Below, in pieces: positions 14,201 through 24,800 of a stretch of 64,000 bases of DNA. A program made the position numbers and the translations under genes. The stretch's first letter is position 1. Every line of letters starts with the position of its first letter. The notes under the pieces were generated by a model. That model was not told the origin of the DNA. It saw nothing but the letters and a program-made list of their open reading frames with translations, and did no database searches. The DNA comes from Cydia pomonella (taxonomy: Eukaryota; Arthropoda; Insecta; Lepidoptera; Tortricidae), in contig NC_084711.1 of the NCBI RefSeq assembly GCF_033807575.1, positions 13,640,001-13,704,000 of the forward strand, given 5' to 3'.

Positions 14201-15831
14201 ACACAATCGGCGGTCTTATCTCTAAAGCCGGCCATACTGATATTACTGATAGCACCAGCTAGCAGGGTCGCCATGTGACTTAACTAAGTATAACAACGAT
14301 GAGCTGTATCCCATCGCAGAGCAGAAACGCGTCATGAGCACCCTGCTGTTACATTAACACTGATAGTTGGTTTGTGAAGTAAAGTCTGTAAAGTCTACTG
14401 TCTTGATAGATCACATGCTGGCGGGGTCGCCATGTGACTTATTTAAGTATAGCAACGATGTGATCTATCGCATCGCAGCGCAGGTACGCTTCATGCGCGC
14501 CCTGCTGTCGCATTAACACTGATAGTGGCTTTGTGAAGTGAAGGCTCTAAAGTCTACTGTATTGACAGATCACATACTGGCCGGGTCACCATATGACTTA
14601 CCTAAGTATAGCAACAATGAGTTGTATCCCATCGCAGCGCAGAAACGCGTCATGAGCGCCTTGCTGTCGCATTAACACTGATAGTTGCTGAAGCGAGCTT
14701 CTTCGCAATGAAGGCTCTAAAGACGGCCGTCCTGATGGTCGTGTCACGTATTCTTTGCCGTTCTCGTCTAGTACTATGTCTTGCTTCAATACGTCGAGGA
14801 TTTGTGAGAGGCCAGTCTGGAGTTTGATGTAGGAAACATTTTATCTTATAATTTTATACATACACTTAGCGAAACACTGATTTAAACTTTCACTTAAATT
14901 TTAAAATTAATTAATTAAGTTTACCTCCGACGCTTCGAGGACAGCGTTGTCCCCGTGGTCCCGGAGAAGACCGGCTAAAGTTGACATAAACATATTCTAG
15001 TTACGCGGCTTCTAGTATGAGTAATTCGATAAACTCGAGCGGCTAGAAGAAGTTGATGTCAATTTTAGCCGGTAATAATTGACTTAGCGAGTTGAAAAAA
15101 GAATATCAATAACGTAGTCCTATCCTAACCTAACTTAATTCTCAATAATTGTCGTTAAAGGGTTGATTCTACTTGTGATCATTCCAATATAAAATCATAC
15201 AATTTTTACGTTTCATAAATTCCTTCTTAAGTTTGACTTTAATTATACTCTTTGACAAAGACCTAGAAACAAAATCAACAATATCAAAAAAATTAATGAG
15301 TAATATTATTATTAATTATGATTACCTGGTGAGTCTTTGATGGAGAGCTAGAGTAATCAACATTGAAACTCTGCGGCTTAATTCTTCTCAGCGCATTCAG
15401 TAATACGTCATTGCGTAGGGACTCTCTAGGAGGTAAATATCTCTGGTCACCTGAAACAATTCAATGTAATTTAGTAACGTCAAGTTTAGTGTACTAAAGT
15501 TTAAGTTAAAGATTTTGATACTTATTTGTTAAGAAACAAAAAGTCTTACAAAACAGATAAGTATATGAAAATGAAAATGAAAAATGATTTATTTAGGTAT
15601 CAAAATTGCAGCTTATTACACAGTAGAAAAGTATTACATTTTTAGAAGCATTCTATTGTTGTTGGAAAGCCTAGGAATAGTGTCCTGAGCCCTAAACTAG
15701 GTAAACCTGTCTTATAGGGATCAGGGAACCACCTCTATTTTTAGAAATGCAGCAAAGGTTAGTTGGTACACAAATCTAAAAATTGGATAATCATTTTGCT
15801 TAATTACGTATATACGTATACAATATCAGTA

Positions 15832-15866
<35 letters not shown>

Positions 15867-18800
15867 TGTGTGATGAACTTTTCATTATATATTATTAATT
15901 TATCATACATATACCTACTGCTGGTTGTTGGTCAACAATAGCCCTTACGTATATAAGACTATGAGTGGTTGCAATATTTTGATTAGATCGCTTTTTATTG
16001 ATAAGACCAACTGTTACAAGATTATTTTACCTTTAGTACGAAGAAGAAGAAAAACTTATTTAAATGCTTATCTTACAGAATCAATCTAGCCAATCACCTT
16101 ACAATTTCAAGGAGTTTTTCAGTGTTAGCGTAGTTTAGGGTCAGAGTCCAATTACGGATATTTTTTATCAAGCAGTGTTTATTATCATTTTGAATGTATA
16201 AATATTCGTTGACTTTGTTATAAAGGAAGGGTGCAAGGAAGTCAAGTTGACGACGATAAAAAACTGTATTGTGCGCAACTGAGTCGAACACTTTATGTTT
16301 TCTACGTCCACCTAGGCGACGTGCGCTTTGATTAGAGACGTATTTGTGTTGTCTTAGACAAAGTAACATCTTTCTATGCCTATACCTATAGTTTCCTATA
16401 TGTAAACAAATATTAATAAAAACTTGCTACTATAAGAATAAATGACATGCATATGTATGTGTGACAGAACTATGTGATGAGATCTTAATTTAGCTATTTA
16501 GGTATTTTTATTTTAATGAAAAATAAACTAATTTCTTAAGCAACCTTATATGTCTACGTGAAATGAACGACGGATGACGTGTTGAATTTTAAAATTATAC
16601 ATATACCGTAACTAGACCATAACAAGAAATAAAAATTTCAAAAATCAAATCATGTTTTTTGGGAATGATATGGCCTGGGTGCTAGCATAGGATAACCCTT
16701 TATGCCACTTCTCATATGTAGAACACTAGAGACTGATAAAATCAATGCTGGCACCATCTTTGCAAGCCATTGACAGTTGCCAGCCCGATTGAACCTTAGG
16801 TTGTACCCAATAAGGTTTACTATTATAACGCACCTAGCAGCCGGAAGAGTTTGTGCGCGGCCTCCATTCGCACGGCCACGTATTGTACGAACAACAATCG
16901 CACAAGAGCCATCGTCTTCTCTAACAACTTGACTATCACTAGCGACTTGCATATTGAACCTTAAGTCTAACTAACAAGGTTTATAACGCACCTAGCAGCC
17001 GGCAGAGTTGGTGCGCAGCTTCCATCCGCACGGCCACGCATTGCACGAACAGCAACCGCACGAGACCCATCATGTTCTCTGTCGCACTCACACCCATGCA
17101 TTCGGATATTTCTGGTTCTAGAGACTTGCATATTGCTTGCCCTGTGAAAATGAAATTGAAATAGAGATTTAAGTTTCATTTTTTCTAATTTATGTTATTA
17201 TTATTCCACGCACTGCCAAGCCGTATTTCGAGCAAGTCTAAATAACTCTTCCTATCCTATATCCAATATCGATTTAGAACAAGGCTTCAATTTGTTTAAA
17301 ATGCCAAGTAGGATATTTTACGGATAATTTTATATTTACGTACGATACCTGAAGCAAAGACCTGAAATTAATGTAAAAATATAAATGCTTCTACAAATTC
17401 ACAATTAAATTTATAATATTTTTTGCTAATTCCACGAAAACTGATTTGAGGAAACTGCTAGTAATAAAAAGTGAATGTAAACAAAGTTTCATAGTATAAT
17501 GATATTGTACCAATTTCGGTGTCATGTGCCGCATAGACATGCAATAATGGTAGTATGGGTAATAGACTCGCCAAAAGCCGCCACCAACAACTCTCACTCA
17601 AAACCATACGGCCGCGAAGTAAGTACAGCATAATGTCAATAGCGCTTGTTTCAACCTGTTAAGAAAATTATTATTTAAGTTATAAACTGAAATAGAAGTT
17701 ATAAGCTGAAATAGATGTCATATGCGAAAGGAAAAGTGACCACACCCTACAGTGCCCTAGTGCCCAGGGCTAGAATTGAACCAGCGTCCTCTGCATTTGC
17801 CGCAGATGCCTAAAAGCGATCAGCCACCTGGGTCATGGCGGCATGGGTCAGGGACCCATCCACCCCGCCTCAGAAAAAACCTTTTTAACTGGCTTTATCG
17901 TTTAGCCCCAACGATTTACTTTCCCTTTGAATTGATTACCCGTTCATTTTGCTTAGCTCTAGAAAGGGATGTCCCTTACAGAGCTACCGCTACAAATGAA
18001 AGGGTATCCTAACCTAAACCAAAAAAATTATGACACCTGTGCTGTCAACGCGCAAACACCCAGTCCTTCACTTTAAACATAAATTAGCAATATTGATTCT
18101 ATTTTAATGAAAAGAATGTTGAAAATGGCATAAGGGTTATAAGGGATTATACCCCTTCAAGAGGTTAGCGCTTAAGAACAGGTATACATTCGAAAAGAGA
18201 ACTGCTTACCCATACTATGAAGCGCTTTAAAAGCAGAATGGGCTTTTAGAGAGCAACGGCTTTGGTAAGCAAATACCTTACGAAATACTCTTCCAAAATT
18301 CTCAAAAGGGATACCAGACCGGACCCTAGGTCGAATTTTTGGGCATGATCACTTTTTCTTTCGTATATGGCATCTATTTCAGTTTATAATTTATATGTTG
18401 AAATAACACGATTTTTTTTTCTAATAGGCAGCTAAAATACTTAAAATAGACGTTGCTTTAATTACACTTTGACCTCTTCCATCAATAACTCTTTACTAAA
18501 CAGATAAAAAATAAAATGACAAAAATATCTAAACAAAACTTGCCTCTTTTATGTTAGAAGACATCCCATGACAACAAATCTCAGTCAGAATACTAACATC
18601 ACCAAGTAATGTCAAGCACTTCTCATTGTCAATCTGATTTATATCTTCATCCACCAACACAGACTTCACCATATCTGCCAGTTGATTGTAAAACTTTATA
18701 GCAACCCAATTCACATTATGTGCCATCAGACTTAGGGCTATACTTCGAGCTAAAGTCCAATCTTCATTGCTCAAGTCCATATATCTAGCCTTTCTCAATA

Positions 18801-21800
18801 GTATATCAGCTACTTCGTCCAAATAATTCTCATTTAAGTGTATTTCTATGACCGGTAAAGATTTTTTTATGATCTTCAGAACTTGCTTGCTGCTGCGACA
18901 TGAGTTTTTGTTCTTCATAAATTTAACTGCCGCGTCCATCGCTTCTATGAGCCTGGATAACTCTTGATATTTTGTTTTAAACTCGTTACTCGTAGATATT
19001 TTAGTACTCTGCAAGTACAGAAAAATGATAATGAAATGATAATATACCTAACTTGAGCAAACAGACCTCACTAAACCATGCCAAGTTCTGTTTTTTTCTG
19101 ACAGTCGTCCCAGCGTGTGAACGCAACGCGGTTGCGAACCTCGCTCCCAGAGTCCAGAGAGTGGTCTCTGGACTAGCGTGGGCTAATTACCAAATTCTAA
19201 GTCATATCTCATCTCTTGATAATCTACAACTACATAACTTACTTGTAACACCTCACAAACATCCTCGCTTAGACTCGGATAGAACAACTCCAGCGCTGGG
19301 TCGAGCTGCGCAGCCTGCAAGGCGACCATTAGCGAGGAAGGCGGTAGGGCGGAGCGTCGCGCCCAGCGCAACAACTTCTCAGCACACTTTACTAGGCGAA
19401 ACCATGCTACTCGATGATGGCTCAGTTCTGGGTAGTTCGTGTATGATTTTCTGGAATAAATTAATATAAAATAGAACGATTTATTTTCAGACAAAAAGTG
19501 TGTATAATTTTAGACGTTTGTCAATTTAATAATCTGGTGGTATAAAAATACAGTTAAAAATGATCCCTATTGACAGCCGAAAAAGTGGAACCTTTTGTTT
19601 ACCGAAACTGTTACTATCATCAAACAAGCTGTGAATGCAGAGTGAAAAAGGTATGATCATTTTCAAGTCCAATATATTTTATCGTGAACACAATAATAGA
19701 CATAAGCAACCAGCACTCATAAAATGCTTGCTCTTTTATCATCTACCTAGTCACCAGTCACTATCACACTTACATACTTGTTAGACAGTCACGGCCACGA
19801 TGGCAAGCGATAAAAGCGCGATCATCATAGACCTACGGGTCCTAAACACTAGCTATACTAGATCGAAAAGTTAATTAGTTAGTTAAGTTATAGTTAGTTA
19901 GTTATACCTAGTTATAGAATATCACATCTTTTTAACTCACTTGTATTTCGTCAACAGGTCCCCAAGCAGTCTCATAACCATACAACTTTTGTGCGCTATG
20001 TCTCTGTGCGTTTTAGATGTATGGTCGGCAATCCAGAAACTTTCCTTTACACATTCTAGCAGAAGCTGAATAAGGGACTCCACTAGGCTAAGGCATGTGT
20101 TTAACGTTTTCTGAAAAACAAATCATTATAATATTACATGCTATATACCTAACAGTTATAAAAGTTTACGCCAGCAAGGAGTGAAAGGACTATACCTTAG
20201 CTGTTAAATGATAATGTAAATTTAAAGAACAGAACAATGCTAAAAAACCGATACCCACCACCAATACTGTACTGTACCAATAGTGAAGCGTAACCAAGTA
20301 ATACATATTTTTCGGCTTGTAGAACTCGCCAGCATGTCCAAGTGCCACCAATTATAGTAGCGGTAATGTTTTAAAAAAAAAGCGCCATCTCGTTTAGCTC
20401 TCAAATTCGAAGCACTATATTGTCTTGGACTTTACACTCTTACTCAATCAAGTTTGACCTACATACGGTATTACAATTATTGAAGTTTGGCACTTCATGG
20501 TTAATTCTTACCACATCTAAAACTTCGCTTTTATCCTCCGGATCAACCAGCACAACACTTCTAGCCATAATAGTAAGCACCGTGTGTGTAGTTTCCAAAG
20601 CATATAAGGGAGCGGGCCACTGTCTCAAAGCTGCTAGTGTGTCATCCTGCAATTCAGGGGAACTGTTGCCAGCTAGCTCTTGGAGTTCTGCATTCATGCC
20701 GTCATCTGTTTCTTTGGAGTCTATTATCTGTGGAACAGAAAATGTGTTAAACTCGGTCTGTTATGTTGACAGTGAAAAATGTAAACAAAATAAACCATAT
20801 CTTTTACGGTGGAGGCACACAGATATTGCAACAGACTTAAACTTAGCTGTAGCCAAACTAGTCGGATACATAGATGACGGAAGGAATTATTGAGAGTAGC
20901 CTACTCTCCTACTCTAAGTAGGATGGGTTATACATATAATAATTTCAAAGTTTAAACTAAAACGACAAGGAAAATACTAAGTCATATAGTCATGTCGATG
21001 TTCAAAAGATCGTTTTTTTTTTAATACTACGTCGTTGGCAAACAAGCATACGGCCCGCCTGATGGTAAGCAGTCCCCGTAGCCTATGTTGCCGACGTTGC
21101 CGACCCTAACACGCACCCTCAGCCTCATTGAGCTCTGGGAACCTTACTCACCGGCAGGAATACAACACTATGAGTAGGGTCTAGTGTTATTTAGCTGCGG
21201 TTGTCTGTAAGGTTGGGCTGGCAAATCTGACAGCTAAATTAGATAACGTACATCCCTGTTTGACAATTCTGTTACGAAAAAACATACAACTGAGACAATA
21301 TTTTGTAACACTTTAATATATTTTTTTATCTATGTTAAAACAATCATTTTTTTTACCTTGTACGCATCATTAACCAAATCAACAGAAGACAATTCGAAGA
21401 CCCTCTTATTCAGAGTTTGGGTAATGCTAAGCAAAACCAATAACACCTCATTCAGACGTCCGCCCTGCCCGGTGTTTGCCATCGATAGGAGGTTCTAGAA
21501 AGCAAAAATAATGTTTAACCTCTTGTATTCGAACGTGGATTCGTGCAGTAGGTCTTGAATTATAATTAGATTAAATTAAAGTTCAGTATCTGTTTTTATG
21601 GTGATCAAATTTCACATACAACTTGTTATTTATATTTTACCGTACACAATATTTTTAACTAAGCCCCCGACAAATGTAAAGTGCTAATGTACAGTAAGTT
21701 TAGTTTTTTTAAACTCATGATAAATTAAAAGGGAGACACCAAAATGACCATTGGTCGACCTTATTTCAATGCAACAAGGTTTACAATATAGTCACAATTG

Positions 21801-24800
21801 ATGACATTGCTACGGCACGGCATGGCAGTTTGTTACGGTAGATGTCGCTAGAAGCCCCACTATAGCTGCCTTCTCACTGAGGAGATGAGAGGAGACGTGG
21901 ATTATAACCAATGCTATTCATCTCTTCTCTTTTCCATCTCCATTTCCGTGGAGAGGCAGCACAGAGCCGCATCGCACGCAGCGGACGCATCGCATGCAAT
22001 GGATTATAGTATTCTTTGTATAGAAAGTCACAAAAGTGATCCGTTTCGTGCGATGCGTCCGATATGAGCGATGCGGCCCTGTGGACGTCTACCTTTAGGC
22101 ATGCATAACTATGAAGGATATAGTTGAAACACTTGGTAGAGAGGTAAGCCGGGGTTTCAGAACCACGAGTTTGAGTCTCGGCTAGCAGTAACAGAAATAT
22201 ATCTCCTTTATTTTTTATAATATATGTACCTGTACAATTGATGGTCGATTCAGAAATATTTCAGCTGGAAAATCCCTAAGGAACACGTCACAGATGAAGC
22301 GACAGCAACGCCGTGTAGATTTCAGCAGCTTCAATGCATCTTCTACCAGCATCACAGTTTTGGAGTCAGATGACGTCAGCGATACCCAAGGAAAAAGGAG
22401 TAACCTGATGCCATTGTGATCCTTGGACCTGAAACAATGTAATTATTTATTTAGCATTTGATTCAAGGATCAAGGCTCATATTAACCACTGGTCTAAGCC
22501 TAGTGGGTAGTGACCCTGCCTATAAATCCGATGGTCCCGGGTTCAAATCCTGGTAAGGGCATTTATTTTTGTGATGAGCACGGATATTTATTCCTGAGTC
22601 ATGGGTGTTTTCTATGTATTTATATATTATGTATATGGTTGTCCAAGTACATACAACACAAGCCTTATGTGTGGATCAATTTGTGTAATAATGTCCTATA
22701 ATATTTATTTAATATTACAAATAAATTCCTTAAACTACGCGACAGAAAGTGTGATTCCGATGAATAGTGTAGAGTCTGATTGGGCAGTTTGCTCTGGAAT
22801 CAGCCAGAAGTTGACGCACTCAATAGTTCCCTACAGCGGTTGCGGCATGCACCGCAAAAGAAAAAGTTGAAATGTAGTGGCGCGTACGAAGCAAGGTTCT
22901 GGTGGTAGTGGTGGAGTTTTTATGAGGATAAGATAAGTTAAGATGGTCATAGCTACCCAACAGCATTCCACAAAAAGGTCTACTTTGTCGGGGATGTGGC
23001 GCATTTGGCAGCTACCTTAATAACCTGGAGAAATCTGTATTATGCGAGTATACTATTGAATTTAAAGCTAAATTAACAAAGCATTATCTTGCCAAATATA
23101 GGCTTATTAGCTTTATCAGAAGTTCAAAAAAACATACCCAACACTATTCTGGAATGCCCCCCAAAAAGAAAGGAAAATAATACTTACACATTGACAGGAT
23201 CTTCATTAGATATGGAACCATCTCTTGATGACTGGTAATCATTCCTCAAGCCTGTCAAATAATCCTGGTTTGAATCTCTATCACTGTCTGAACTGGAAAA
23301 AATGTTAGTAGTTTAATATTCAACACAGTTAGCTGACTAATTTTAAACAATATAAGTTATAACAGTGATCAACTAAGAATGTTGCTATATATTAACACAC
23401 TGCTTCATGGAGCCCAATCGATAAGCTAAATCAGAAGTCAGTACACTTTTCACAAAAAGAGCCAATCCTATTAGAAATTGTTTTCAGACATCTAAGAACA
23501 CTTAAATGTTCATTGTTGGATGGCTTGAAGAGCCTCAATTGTACCTTTTATTTTCATTAGAGAAATAATGTATATATGTACTCATTAATAGATATAGATT
23601 GTGTTATTCACGAAGACGCGGGCCTTGACTCGTATTGTCATGTTATTTAAGCTTAGATTTGACAAATCTGCATATCATTCTGGATGACATGGAATATAAG
23701 ACCACAAAAAATGTTTCTTGGATAGAAATGTTGTAGAATCTCTTTTGTTGTCAGTTCTCAAGCAAATTCGCAGGCTTGCCTGCACTTTAGTAATTGCTTA
23801 CCTAGTAACAGAAGGTATAGTTAAGCGCGGCACATCCACATTGCTCCCCTCTTCTACTATATTAAGGAACTGGATACTTTCTATCAGCTCTCGGTAGGTG
23901 TCATGAGCATCTTCGTCTATTTTGTGTTTTAGGGCATCCAATTTAGATAGAAGTCTCTTAACTCCATATTCCTTGATTATATAATTACCCGCTTTTGTCT
24001 ATAAATTAAGGAAAAAATTAACATACATTAATTTCATAATAACATCAGAAACTTTTATCATTTATTTCTAATGACTAAAGGATAGGACAGGGGCCACCAA
24101 TTCGTTTCTTCAGGGGTCAGGTTTTTAAAATAAATGTCTAATGTGATTCTTTTCTACTTGAGTTAATTAAATAAGCAAAAGTAATAGTGTAATGTAGAGA
24201 CGTCTGATATTTGGTGCCCCTGGGATAGGACATGAATAGGGATCAGATGCTCAAGTGCAAATGACATAAGGAACAGGACTAATTGAGCAGAAATTAGTGT
24301 TACTTTTTTATGCACTCAATTATTTTTTCTTATGAAGTTTCGACATAATTGATATTACCAATGGTGATAACTTTCATACATAAAAAATCTTATTGGATAT
24401 ACCAGGAGCCCAGTAGTTAATGGATAACCTTCTAACCACCGACAGGGCACCTTAGGCTGGTCCAGATAATGAACTTATATGTCTGTAAAAGTTTCATGGT
24501 TTTCTAGATAATCGAACTTTTCTGTGTTTTAGCACCTTACTGCACTTTAATCACCATCTAGGCCATATCTGTGATGTAAACCCATGTGTTATACAAAAAG
24601 TCTGTCACTCTGTTCTCTACTAGTAAATTTTTTATTCAGTACAAACAATCAATTTAGTTGAATTTTTTAAAGAAAACTTGGATTGAAAAAAATTGTAGAT
24701 GTACTTATTATACATCATAAGAAGAGAATCTCCACAGAGAGCAAGCATACGCGCGAGGCAATTTACTCATGCACAAAACGGCCAGACATACCTGTAGACA

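Noticed and set aside
19053..19469. 138-codon plus-strand frame
   Set aside because: Antisense shadow of rotatin exon 9 and flanking intron.
20420..20893. 157-codon plus-strand frame
   Set aside because: It is the antisense shadow of rotatin exon 7 plus intron.
22486..22560. tRNA gene
   Set aside because: A and B boxes are present but the stems do not close and a SINE body follows; the same sequence recurs at 44195. The tRNA-like pieces at 5487, 17775, 40555, 43740 and 55148 were rejected for similar reasons.
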